This document shows positions 32,845-40,439 of a DNA stretch of 62,592 nt, in pieces. The stretch's first letter is position 1, and every line of letters starts with the position of its first letter. The translations under genes and the position numbers were made by a program. The notes under the pieces are model-generated. The model saw only the letters and a list, made by a program, of their open reading frames with translations, was not told the origin of the DNA and ran no database searches. Location: the NCBI GenBank assembly GCA_002293535.1, contig DBDK01000006.1, positions 1 through 62,592 on the forward strand. Direction: 5' to 3'. Origin of the DNA: Alistipes sp. UBA934 (GTDB lineage: Bacteria > Bacteroidota > Bacteroidia > Bacteroidales > Rikenellaceae).

Positions 32845-34434
32845 ATGACAAAAATCGATCTTTCAAAGTACGGAATTACGGGTGCGGTGGAAATTATTCA
32901 CAACCCAAGCTACGAACAGCTCTATCGCGATGAGGTCAATCCCAAGAACGAAGGGTTTGAAAAAGGCGTTGAAACCACCACAGGGGCCGTTTCGGTCAAG
33001 ACCGGCATCTTCACCGGCCGCTCGCCCAAGGACCGTTATATAGTAAAGGATGCTACCAGCGATCAGCACATCTGGTGGGACGGTACGATCAACAAGCCGG
33101 TTTCGCCCGAAACGTGGAATCATTGCAAGGCTCTGGTGCAAAAAGAGCTGAGCGGTAAGAAGTTGTATGTTGTGGATACTTTCTGCGGAACCAATCCTGA
33201 CACCCGTATGAAGGTTCGCTTCATTATGGAGGTCGCCTGGCAGGCACACTTCGTGACCAATATGTTCATCCGTCCGTCGCATTATGAGCTTGAAAACTAC
33301 GGCGAGCCAGACTTCGTTGTGATGAACGGTTCGAAGACCACTAATCCCAATTGGAAGGAGCAAGGCCTTAATTCAGAGGTATTTGTGATGTTCAACCTCA
33401 CTGAGAAAGTTCAGATCATCGGCGGTACGTGGTATGGTGGTGAGATGAAGAAGGGTATGTTCGCTATGATGAACTATTACCTGCCCCTTAAGGGTATGGC
33501 TTCTATGCACTGCTCGGCCAACGTTGGCGAAAAGGGCGATGTGGCTATCTTCTTCGGTCTCTCCGGTACCGGCAAGACCACTTTGAGCGCCGACCCCAAG
33601 CGTTACCTCATCGGTGACGACGAGCACGGTTGGGACGACAAGGGCGTGTTCAACTACGAGGGTGGTTGCTATGCCAAGACGATCAACCTTTCGGCTGAAA
33701 ACGAACCAGACATTTGGCGCGCTATTCGTCGCGATGCACTTCTGGAAAACGTTGTGATCAAGGCCGATGGTACTCCCGACTATTCCGATGGCAGCATCAC
33801 CGAAAACACTCGCGTTTCCTATCCTATCTATTTCATTAACAAGATCGTGCTTCCCTCGAAGGCCGGTCACGCTTCCAAGATCATTTACCTTTCGGCTGAC
33901 GCTTTCGGTGTTTTGCCTCCGGTCTCTATTCTCGACGACGCTCAGGCCCAGTACCATTTCCTTTGCGGTTATACTTCGAAACTCGCCGGTACCGAACGCG
34001 GTATCACCGAGCCCGTGCCTTCGTTCTCGCCTGCTTTCGGTGAGGCGTTCCTCACTCTCCACCCCACGGTCTATGCTTCCACTCTCTCCAAGAAGATGAA
34101 GGAGCACGGAGCCAAGGCGTATCTGGTGAATACGGGTTGGAATGGCACCGGTAAGCGTATTTCGATCAAGGACACTCGCGCCATCATCGACGCTATTATC
34201 GACGGTTCGATCGACAAGGCTCCCACGACTCATATTCCGATCCTCAACCTCACCGTTCCCACCAAGTTGAACAATGTTTCGGAAGGTATTCTCGATCCTC
34301 GTCAGACTTATTCCGACGTTAAGGTTTGGGAAGAGAAGGCTCGTAGCCTGGGCGCCAAGTACATTAAGAACTTCGAACAGTACACCGACACCGAGCACGG
34401 TAAGTCGCTTGTTCCCGCCGGTCCAAAGTTCTAA
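32845..34434 (+). CDS. pckA: Phosphoenolpyruvate carboxykinase, ATP type (529 aa)
   Basis: Interconverts oxaloacetate and PEP with ATP/ADP; in fermentative Bacteroidota it usually works in the CO2-fixing direction toward succinate and propionate. Visible motifs: substrate region TGIFTGRSPKDRYIV, the P-loop GLSGTGKTTLSADP (kinase-1a), the metal-binding IGDDEHGWDDKGVFNYEGGCYAKTI (kinase-2), and adenine-site residues toward the C terminus (NTGWNGTGKRISIKDTR). Full length. Single-gene unit with its own promoter. Confidence 0.97.
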   Translation: MTKIDLSKYGITGAVEIIHNPSYEQLYRDEVNPKNEGFEKGVETTTGAVSVKTGIFTGRSPKDRYIVKDATSDQHIWWDGTINKPVSPETWNHCKALVQKELSGKKLYVVDTFCGTNPDTRMKVRFIMEVAWQAHFVTNMFIRPSHYELENYGEPDFVVMNGSKTTNPNWKEQGLNSEVFVMFNLTEKVQIIGGTWYGGEMKKGMFAMMNYYLPLKGMASMHCSANVGEKGDVAIFFGLSGTGKTTLSADPKRYLIGDDEHGWDDKGVFNYEGGCYAKTINLSAENEPDIWRAIRRDALLENVVIKADGTPDYSDGSITENTRVSYPIYFINKIVLPSKAGHASKIIYLSADAFGVLPPVSILDDAQAQYHFLCGYTSKLAGTERGITEPVPSFSPAFGEAFLTLHPTVYASTLSKKMKEHGAKAYLVNTGWNGTGKRISIKDTRAIIDAIIDGSIDKAPTTHIPILNLTVPTKLNNVSEGILDPRQTYSDVKVWEEKARSLGAKYIKNFEQYTDTEHGKSLVPAGPKF

Positions 34435-34440
34435 GTTTCC

Positions 34441-34602
34441 GTGAAAAACGCCCACTTGTGGCGTTACTCTGGAAGCCCGAATCCTCACGTACGTCCGGTA
34501 CGCTGCGGTTCGGGCTTCTTCGCGATGCCTTTGGCAGCATCTTGCCCTCCCTCGCGGTGAGAGTCTCCTCCCTTCGGTCGTCGTCGCTCGGTCGCCGTAT
34601 TG
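34441..34602. repeat. GC-rich palindromic intergenic element
   Basis: A 168-bp gap with no credible gene. It contains AACGCC/GGCGTT flanking a 7-nt loop, then a perfect 10-bp inverted repeat GAAGCCCGAA/TTCGGGCTTC about 25 nt apart that itself encloses GTAC-N5-GTAC. Open frames on both strands here have the Arg/Ser-rich composition of non-coding palindromic DNA. It resembles a dispersed intergenic repeat, but only one copy is in this window. Confidence 0.45.
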
Positions 34603-34812
34603 TCATCCGGCAAGTTGAAAAATCTCCTCTACCGAAACTTCGAAAAACCTTGCCAGTTTCAGTGCCAATGCCGTCGAGGGTGTGTAAATTCCGTTTTCGA
34701 TCGTGTTGATTGTTTTCCGTGTTACCCCCACCGCCGCGGCCAGTTCCTCCTGGGTGATGTCTCTTATCGCCCGCTGCACCTTTAGCGTGTTCGTAAGTTC
34801 GTTCTGTCCCAT
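34603..34812 (-). CDS. Small XRE-family HTH regulator (69 aa)
   Basis: A compact Cro/C1-type DNA-binding domain and nothing else: VQRAIRDITQEELAAAVGVTRKTINTIENGIYTPSTALALKLARFFEVSVEEIF, covering residues about 10-65. The recognition helix is VTRKTINTIEN. I use the ATG at 34812 because the upstream codons overlap the next small gene. It is the last gene of a three-gene unit with two membrane proteins, a frequent arrangement for YozG-like regulators. A candidate operator is at the unit's promoter (35459-35474). Confidence 0.88.
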   Translation of the reverse strand: MGQNELTNTLKVQRAIRDITQEELAAAVGVTRKTINTIENGIYTPSTALALKLARFFEVSVEEIFQLAG

Positions 34813-34822
34813 AATCTTTATT

Positions 34823-34981
34823 TTAAATTTCTCGATATGTCTTCCGATAGCAGGGTACGACACGCCTCAGAACGATGAAAATATTGACTGCGGCGATGAT
34901 TCCGGCCACCCTGACCAGGAATTCCGGCGCAAGCAACGATATGTCGTTCACTTTCTTATCATTGCGTTTCAAAATCCACAC
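34823..34981 (-). CDS. Hidden small membrane protein (52 aa)
   Basis: A GTG-started frame between the 4-TM gene and the regulator: MWILKRNDKKVND, then ISLLAPEFLVRVAGIIAA and VNIFIVLRRVVPCYRKTYREI. One hydrophobic segment (residues about 19-38) is flanked by basic residues, as in a single-pass protein. The start lies 6 bp after the upstream stop codon and the stop is 10 bp before the regulator ATG, so spacing fits an operon gene. It is in the same frame as the upstream gene, separated by two stops, so a degraded extension of that gene is an alternative. Confidence 0.55.
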   Translation of the reverse strand: MWILKRNDKKVNDISLLAPEFLVRVAGIIAAVNIFIVLRRVVPCYRKTYREI

Positions 34982-34987
34982 TCACTC

Positions 34988-35431
34988 CTATCTCGACCGG
35001 TCATAAACAAGCAATGCAATTGCTTGGGCAACAGCGCCACAAAACAATATGCCCAGGCAGCAGATTTTGGCGGGTATGGGCACAATCTCTACCCACGTCA
35101 AGGCACCCAAAATAAGTCCCGAAGCCACCATCGCATAATATCCGCATAGCGCTGATTTTAAGGTGTATAGTTGAAACATTTCATTGTTGAGGGCCTCGTT
35201 TAGCTGGGGCTCGCGGCGGATTTTTGCCATTAACGCTATGAACGCGCCGTTCACCACACAAGTCAGTATCGCACCTATGCCGTAAATATATGATACGAAA
35301 CCGTTCTCCGGAAAGATTCCCTGCGCCAGTACTCCACCTACCAAAAGCACTAAGGCGATTGTGCGCCAAAGGTTTAGCCTGTAGCGCGATTTGTCGATTT
35401 TCTCGATCTGTTCGATTGTTTGTGTTGTCAT
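34988..35431 (-). CDS. Four-TM membrane protein of an XRE-linked unit (147 aa)
   Basis: After a polar N terminus (TIEQIEKIDKSRYRLN) four hydrophobic segments are visible: about residues 25-43 (TIALVLLVGGVLAQ), 50-68, 92-112 and 120-140. No catalytic motif. Size and gene context (membrane protein followed by a minimal HTH regulator) match DUF2178-like/DUF3796-like pairs of unknown function in Gram-positives and Bacteroidota. I cannot assign a family with certainty. Confidence 0.78.
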   Translation of the reverse strand: MTTQTIEQIEKIDKSRYRLNLWRTIALVLLVGGVLAQGIFPENGFVSYIYGIGAILTCVVNGAFIALMAKIRREPQLNEALNNEMFQLYTLKSALCGYYAMVASGLILGALTWVEIVPIPAKICCLGILFCGAVAQAIALLVYDRSR

Positions 35432-35458
35432 AATTTTGAGTTGTTAGGGTGACTTTAT

Positions 35459-35481
35459 GTAACGTTTGGGTTACAAAGGTA
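35459..35481 (-). promoter_or_regulatory. Promoter and candidate operator of the membrane/XRE unit
   Basis: The minus strand -7 box TACCTTTG is the complement of 35474-35481. Immediately downstream, over the expected start site, is the dyad GTAAC-N6-GTTAC (35459-35474). A further GTTAC is at 35501-35505, in the -33 region. Placement suits repression by the XRE protein encoded in the same unit (inference). Confidence 0.55.
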
Positions 35482-35561
35482 GAATAAATTTTTTATTATC
35501 GTTACAAAAAGTGATATTTTTTGTGAATAATTAGGTTGCGGTTCGGAAAACCACAAACAAG

Positions 35562-35593
35562 TTTGCGTTTTCTCTCACCTTGCACTATATTTG
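35562..35593 (+). promoter_or_regulatory. Promoter giving a leaderless aldo/keto reductase mRNA
   Basis: TTTG at 35562-35565, 20 nt, then TATATTTG at 35586-35593: perfect consensus. The ATG at 35598 starts 4 nt after the box, about where transcription should begin. Confidence 0.75.
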
Positions 35594-35597
35594 CGTT

Positions 35598-36602
35598 ATG
35601 GAAAAAAAATATTCTGCGGTGGCTGACCGCTATGAAAAAATGGAGTACCGTCGTTGCGGTAAAAGTGGGTTGAAGTTACCCAAAATTTCGCTGGGTTTGT
35701 GGCACAATTTCGGTAGCATCGACGACTACGAAAACTACAGCAAAGTCGCTCTGGAGGCGTTTGATGCTGGGATTACGCACTTCGATCTTGCCAACAATTA
35801 CGGTCCTGTGCCGGGTTCTGCGGAGGCTAACTTCGGGCGGATCCTGCGCGAAAGCCTTCATCCGTACCGCGATGAGATGATCATCTCGACCAAGGCCGGC
35901 TACCTGATGTGGGATGGCCCTTATGGCGAGTGGGGAAGTCGTAAATACTTGATGGCCAGCCTCGACCAAAGTCTCAAGCGAATGGGTTTGGAGTATGTGG
36001 ATATCTTTTATTCGCACCGTCCCGACCCCGAAACGCCACTGGAGGAGACTATGGGGGCGCTGTCGGATGCGGTGCGTGCGGGGAAGGCGTTGTACGTGGG
36101 AATTTCCAACTACGATAATGCGCAAACCGCTGAGGCTGTGGAGATTCTACGCCGAAATGGCACGCCGTGCGTCATTCATCAGCCGAAATATTCGATGTTC
36201 GTACGCTGGGTGGAGGAGGACGGATTGCTGGAAACGCTTGAACGTGAGGGAGTTGGGCTGATAGCGTATTCGCCGCTGGCGCAAGGAATGCTGACAGACA
36301 GATACTTACACGGTATTCCTCAGGATTCGCGCGCTGCGAAACCGAGCGGATTTTTACAGACTAAAGAATTGACACAAAGTCGATTAGAGCAGATATCCGC
36401 CTTGAATGGGATCGCTACAGGGCGCGGTCAAACACTCGCCGAAATGGCTTTGGCGTGGCTGCTGAAAGATCGGCGCGTTACAAGCGTTTTGGTTGGTGCA
36501 AGTTCGGTCGGGCAACTTCGAGATAATCTCAAAACGTTGAATTCCAAAGAGTTCACTGCCGACGAACTCGCGAAAATAGAAACAGTATTATGCACTCGTT
36601 GA
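35598..36602 (+). CDS. Aldo/keto reductase, YghZ-like (334 aa)
   Basis: TIM-barrel NAD(P)H-dependent carbonyl reductase. Start chosen at the ATG right after the promoter (six codons inside the open frame). The catalytic tetrad regions are recognisable: FDLANNYGP (Asp, Tyr), STKAGY (Lys) and FYSHRPDPE (His). The cofactor-binding C-terminal part shows VLVGASSVGQLRDNL. Closest in pattern to L-glyceraldehyde-3-phosphate reductase YghZ and the KCNAB-like group. Monocistronic with its own promoter. Confidence 0.92.
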   Translation: MEKKYSAVADRYEKMEYRRCGKSGLKLPKISLGLWHNFGSIDDYENYSKVALEAFDAGITHFDLANNYGPVPGSAEANFGRILRESLHPYRDEMIISTKAGYLMWDGPYGEWGSRKYLMASLDQSLKRMGLEYVDIFYSHRPDPETPLEETMGALSDAVRAGKALYVGISNYDNAQTAEAVEILRRNGTPCVIHQPKYSMFVRWVEEDGLLETLEREGVGLIAYSPLAQGMLTDRYLHGIPQDSRAAKPSGFLQTKELTQSRLEQISALNGIATGRGQTLAEMALAWLLKDRRVTSVLVGASSVGQLRDNLKTLNSKEFTADELAKIETVLCTR

Positions 36603-36624
36603 GGTAGTCCAAAAAAGACAAAAA

Positions 36625-36662
36625 TGTCAAAAAATTTGACAATAGTGTCAAAAAATTTGACA
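36625..36662. promoter_or_regulatory. Two identical 17-bp palindromes, 21 bp apart
   Basis: TGTCAAAAAATTTGACA occurs at 36625-36641 and again, identically, at 36646-36662. Each is a perfect dyad TGTCAAA-N3-TTTGACA. Centre-to-centre spacing is 21 bp, two helical turns, so two dimers would sit on the same DNA face. A further half-like GACA precedes them. The array ends 18 bp before the DUF3795 gene ATG. Likely operator; the regulator is not identifiable here. Confidence 0.7.
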
Positions 36663-36680
36663 TTCTAACCCGGAAATGAT

Positions 36681-37127
36681 ATGACAACACAAGAAAAAAT
36701 CGCATCGACCGCGCCCTGCGGACTCGACTGCTTCAACTGCCTTTCGCACGAGGCCAACATAACGCCCGAACACCGGATCAGGGTTGCCGAACTTTTTGGT
36801 GTCGCCCCCGAAGAGGCCGCCTGTAAAGGAGGCTGCCGGGCCGTGAAGGGAAATTGCCTGTGGACACGCGGCCTGTGTGCCACCTGGGCCTGCGTGGAGC
36901 GAAAAGGCGTGGAGTATTGCCACGAGTGTGACGAGTTCCCGTGTCGTCGCTTAGCTCCCTCGATCGACAGCGCGGTGCAGAACTATCCGCACAACTACAA
37001 ACTCTACAACCTATGCCGGATGAAAGCGGTCGGGATCGAAAATTGGATCGAGAACGATGCCAACTGGGTGCGCGAAATGTACTCCAGCGGAAAGTTCGTG
37101 GTGGGAGACGAGCCCGTTAGGGGCTGA
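36681..37127 (+). CDS. DUF3795 cysteine-rich protein (148 aa)
   Basis: A soluble protein with 12 cysteines, many paired as in metal-binding knuckles: Cys13, 17, 20 (APCGLDCFNC), Cys48, 52, 59 (ACKGGCR...NC), Cys66, 71, and Cys80, 83, 88 (YCHECDEFPC). This order is that of DUF3795. Probable zinc or iron-sulfur binding; function unknown. Preceded by the double palindrome, so probably under specific transcriptional control. No TAnnTTTG box is visible in the 78-bp gap. Confidence 0.9.
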   Translation: MTTQEKIASTAPCGLDCFNCLSHEANITPEHRIRVAELFGVAPEEAACKGGCRAVKGNCLWTRGLCATWACVERKGVEYCHECDEFPCRRLAPSIDSAVQNYPHNYKLYNLCRMKAVGIENWIENDANWVREMYSSGKFVVGDEPVRG

Positions 37128-37150
37128 GTCTGGGTCTGGGTCTGGGTCTG

Positions 37151-38809
37151 TCAGAGCTGGTAGAGGTAGCGCTTGATACTTTTTTTCGGGGTTTTCTCGA
37201 ATTCGGTGGGATAAATAACGATGCTCGACACCCGCTCGAAAGGAGCGACAAGAGTGTTGAGCTCAGCGAGATTTTTCTCCATAATTTCGGGAATCGCCTC
37301 GTCGGGAACTCCCTCGGTTTGGGCGGTCTCATAATCGGGATAGACCAGCGCGACAAGTTTTCCCTCCCGCTCGACGACCAATGACTCCATAACCAAAGAG
37401 AGGTTGCTCAGTTTGGCCTCGATCTCTTCGGGATAGATGTTTTGTCCGCTCGCTGACAGGATCACCGTTTTGCTACGCCCGCGGATGTAGAGCGTGCCGT
37501 CGGGATCCATAGTACCGATGTCGCCCGTATACAGCCAGCCGCCCCGCAGCACCTCGCGTGTTGCCTGTTCGTTCTTATAGTAGCCCTTCATCACGTTCTC
37601 TCCCTTCACAATTATCTCGCCAGCAATGTTTTCGGGATCAGAAGAGTCGATCTTCACATCGAGATAACCCTTGAGATATTGACCTACCGAGCCCGGCTTG
37701 AACCCAGTCCAATAGGTATAACTGATGAGTGGTCCGGTTTCGGTCATTCCATAGCCGACGGTTATAGGGAAGCGGATCTTCATCAGAAACGCCTCGGTGT
37801 CGGGACTTATGGCTGCTCCCCCGACGATGAATTGACCTACGGCACCTCCGAATGCGTCGAGAAGTTTTTTGCGAATCGTGGAGTAGATAGCTTGGTCGAG
37901 CAGCGGAATTTTCAACGCCCAACGCATCGCACCTTTCTCCAACAAAGGTGCTACCTGCTTGCGGTAAATTTTCTCAAGAATCAGCGGCACACAGCAAATC
38001 ACGTGAGGCTGAACTTCTTTCATCGCCTCCAGGAGTATCTTTGCGGCAGGAATCTTGCCCAGCAGTGTGATGTGGGTCCCTTCGGCGATGGGACTCAGGA
38101 AGTCGAATGCGCAACCATAGGCGTGGGCCAGCGGCAGAAACGACAACACGCGACTGCCGCGGAAGAAGATCCTCACGTCGATGGCGAACTGGACGTTGGC
38201 CGTAAGGTTGTTCACCGTGAGCATAACTCCCTTGCTGTAACCGGTTGTGCCTGAGGTGTAATTCAACAACACTACGGTGTCGTTCGGCACATCCGGGTAT
38301 TTGATGTCCTCAGCCGTAAACCCGTTCGGATGGATGTCGCGGAAGTGCTTGCTGACCTCTTTTTGGAACTTGGTCAGGCCGTGTCCGTCGCGCTCGTAGA
38401 TGCAATGCAGGTCGGTGAGCGAAAAAACCGCTTCGATCTTCTCGACCTGCTCCGGCTCGATCGAGTCCCAATAGTTGTCTCCTACGAACAGCAGCCGACT
38501 TTCCGAGTGGTTGATAATGTGGATGATGTCGTTACTGTTGAAGTCCTGCAGGATGGGCACGATCGTGGCGCCGTAGGTCATCGTTGCCAAGTAGGTTATG
38601 CACCAACGCGGATTGGAGCGCCCAAGCAGCGCAATTTTGTCGCCGGGCTCGATCCTGGCCTTTTGAAAAAGCAGGTGCAGTTTGGCAATTTCGCGCGCCA
38701 TCTCGAAATACGAGAAGGTCTCCTTCTTGAAATAGTCCGTGAGAGCAGGCAGTTCGCGGTTTTGCCGGAAGCTCTGCTCGTAGATTTTTATAAGATTGAC
38801 GTTCAGCAT
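37151..38809 (-). CDS. Long-chain acyl-CoA synthetase, AMP-forming (552 aa)
   Basis: ANL-superfamily enzyme that activates fatty acids to acyl-CoA through an acyl-AMP. The P-loop LLNYTSGTTGYSKGVML is at about residues 170-186, the acyl/adenine motif VGYGMTETGPLIS near residue 350, YTGDIGTMDPDG near 430, and the C-terminal lid with GQNIYPEEIEAKLSN. The ATG at 38809 gives the normal N terminus. Monocistronic; a TATCTTTA -7-like box (complement of 38831-38838) lies just upstream, directly beside the terminator of the neighbouring gene. Confidence 0.93.
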   Translation of the reverse strand: MLNVNLIKIYEQSFRQNRELPALTDYFKKETFSYFEMAREIAKLHLLFQKARIEPGDKIALLGRSNPRWCITYLATMTYGATIVPILQDFNSNDIIHIINHSESRLLFVGDNYWDSIEPEQVEKIEAVFSLTDLHCIYERDGHGLTKFQKEVSKHFRDIHPNGFTAEDIKYPDVPNDTVVLLNYTSGTTGYSKGVMLTVNNLTANVQFAIDVRIFFRGSRVLSFLPLAHAYGCAFDFLSPIAEGTHITLLGKIPAAKILLEAMKEVQPHVICCVPLILEKIYRKQVAPLLEKGAMRWALKIPLLDQAIYSTIRKKLLDAFGGAVGQFIVGGAAISPDTEAFLMKIRFPITVGYGMTETGPLISYTYWTGFKPGSVGQYLKGYLDVKIDSSDPENIAGEIIVKGENVMKGYYKNEQATREVLRGGWLYTGDIGTMDPDGTLYIRGRSKTVILSASGQNIYPEEIEAKLSNLSLVMESLVVEREGKLVALVYPDYETAQTEGVPDEAIPEIMEKNLAELNTLVAPFERVSSIVIYPTEFEKTPKKSIKRYLYQL

Positions 38810-38840
38810 AGCACGTTCGGGTTTCGGAGGTAAAGATATA

Positions 38841-38868
38841 AAAAAGGTCGGAATATTCCGACCTTTTT
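38841..38868 (-). terminator. Terminator of the BACON/Fn3 lipoprotein gene
   Basis: A 28-bp perfect palindrome, AAAAAGGTCGGAAT and its complement, ending in a T-run on either strand. It lies 29 bp after the stop of the minus-strand gene 38898-40175. Confidence 0.9.
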
Positions 38869-38897
38869 TCAATTTTCTCTAATTACAATAGCTGTAA

Positions 38898-40175
38898 TTA
38901 TCGTTTCACTGAAACATAGTTGCTTAAATCACTCGCGGTGAAATTGGTCATTGAACTTAGCGGAATTGCTTTTACCTTGTAATAAGTCGTGCCTGTGCGA
39001 GGGTTTGAATCCGTAAGAACATATTTGTTTCCCGATGGACCACCGGAGGCAGTTGTTTTAGAATATGAGCCCGTCGCGCTTGTTGCGCGATATAGCTCAT
39101 AGGAATTTGCAAGCGATACCGGATTAAAAGATATTTGCACGAAACCTCCACCTGAATAAGCCTGAAGTCCTGTTGGGGCACTCAGTTTTTGAGTTGTCGA
39201 TCCACCGCCACTATTGGAATTGTAGCTGCAATATGCATAGCTACTGAAATCGCTCTCGCCAGCACTATTTATGGCCTTTATTTTGTAATAATTCGCACCT
39301 TTATAAGGTGCCGGATCTGTCCAGTTGGTGTTGCTTGTGGAATTCGTGAATTGAGTATAGGGACCATTTGCCGAGGCAGAGTAAAAAACTTTATAGCCGG
39401 TTGCCCCAGATACACTATTCCAGGTGATTCGAACAGATGTCCCATTTTGTGTTGCCGACACGCCTTTTGGGGCGCTTGGTTTTGTTGTCCCTCCGCCGTT
39501 ACCGCCATTGCTTGGAATCCAGTTGTGAGTCGTTGGATGGCTAAAATCACTTTCTGTTGCGCCACTTACAGCTGTAACTTTGAACCAATTATAACCTTTT
39601 GTCGGATTAACGTGATAACAATGAGTTTGCCCTACAATGTTAAACAACTTGTGATACCCGTCATTTATGCTTGTGGTACTGTGATAGATGTTATAACTAT
39701 ATGCTCCAGGAACGGTGCTCCAGGAAATAAAAATAGCATCGGAAGAGTCCGGATCTTTTTTTGAAATGACATTGGTCGGTGCTGAAAGCGCAGGCTTGTT
39801 TCCTCCTCCATTATTACCCGCCCCTGCGGCTTGATAGATTGTTACGTACTTTTTGAAAATCTGATTATTTTGGTCCCTCACTTCTAAATTTTCAGAACGA
39901 GAAGTCGCGGAATTATTTGGTTGTACAACAACTTTGATAGAGCCATTTCCAGACCCTGTCGCATATCCGACGTTAATGTCATCGCCCAAGTAGAACCACG
40001 AACCGTTTCCGGCGGACCAATAATCGATATTGCTAATGACATTGATGATTTGATAACCACCTTCTGCATCGAACTGTAGAGACTCTGGGGTAATTTCTAA
40101 TATCGTGTCCTCGTTTTTGCCGCACGAACTTAGGAGAGAGACACTCGCTATAACTAACAACAATAATTTTTTCAT
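38898..40175 (-). CDS. Lipoprotein with BACON and three fibronectin type III domains (425 aa)
   Basis: The signal peptide with lipobox LSSC is used from the ATG at 40175. Residues about 30-125 form a BACON-like domain (LEITPESLQFDAEGGYQIINVISN, then VRDQNNQIFKKYVTIYQAAG). A Gly/Asn linker follows and then three Fn3 repeats starting LSAPTNVIS, PSAPKGVSA and LSAPTGLQA, separated by Gly/Ser/Thr-rich linkers. BACON domains are linked to carbohydrate or mucin binding. The gene is distinctly richer in A+T than its neighbours, with different codon choice, suggesting recent acquisition. Surface adhesin or glycan-binding role inferred. Confidence 0.85.
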   Translation of the reverse strand: MKKLLLLVIASVSLLSSCGKNEDTILEITPESLQFDAEGGYQIINVISNIDYWSAGNGSWFYLGDDINVGYATGSGNGSIKVVVQPNNSATSRSENLEVRDQNNQIFKKYVTIYQAAGAGNNGGGNKPALSAPTNVISKKDPDSSDAIFISWSTVPGAYSYNIYHSTTSINDGYHKLFNIVGQTHCYHVNPTKGYNWFKVTAVSGATESDFSHPTTHNWIPSNGGNGGGTTKPSAPKGVSATQNGTSVRITWNSVSGATGYKVFYSASANGPYTQFTNSTSNTNWTDPAPYKGANYYKIKAINSAGESDFSSYAYCSYNSNSGGGSTTQKLSAPTGLQAYSGGGFVQISFNPVSLANSYELYRATSATGSYSKTTASGGPSGNKYVLTDSNPRTGTTYYKVKAIPLSSMTNFTASDLSNYVSVKR

Positions 40176-40220
40176 AATTAAATATTTAATGGATTGTTTT
40201 TCAGTCTTAGTCCTGGATTT

Positions 40221-40412
40221 GGACAAAATAAAAAGCGCGGACTAAATTGCCGATTATTGGTATCTGAGGTCTTAGACTACCTATCACCCTAATAATGGAA
40301 TAAAGCCCACGCCGTTCGGCGTGAGCATCAACTTTATTCCTTGGGTGACAGTTGAAATTGTCTAAGTTTCAGATACCCGAAATAAAAGCTAACGCTTTTT
40401 ATTTATGTGTCC
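40221..40412. other. 192-nt long imperfect hairpin (structured RNA or MITE-like element)
   Basis: The whole interval folds back on itself. Stems are: GGACA 40221-40225 with 40408-40412; AAATAAAAAGCG 40226-40237 with 40393-40404 (perfect); GGTATCTGA 40259-40267 with 40369-40377; CTTAGAC 40271-40277 with 40360-40366; TCACCC 40284-40289 with 40343-40348; GGAATAAAG 40297-40305 with 40332-40340; CACGCC 40308-40313 with 40318-40323, loop GTTC. That makes over 50 paired positions with asymmetric internal loops. There is no ORF, no clear promoter on either strand and no obvious target duplication. It lies about 45 bp upstream of the AT-rich lipoprotein gene. Confidence 0.7.
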
Positions 40413-40439
40413 TTGAGGTTGTTATCTATTCATAGGCAG

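Noticed and set aside
33373..34488. 371-aa minus-strand frame across pckA
   Set aside because: Antisense shadow of pckA with no motif.
34364..34709. Arg/Ser-rich frames on both strands between pckA and the XRE gene
   Set aside because: They overlap pckA and the XRE gene, and their composition reflects palindromic non-coding DNA.
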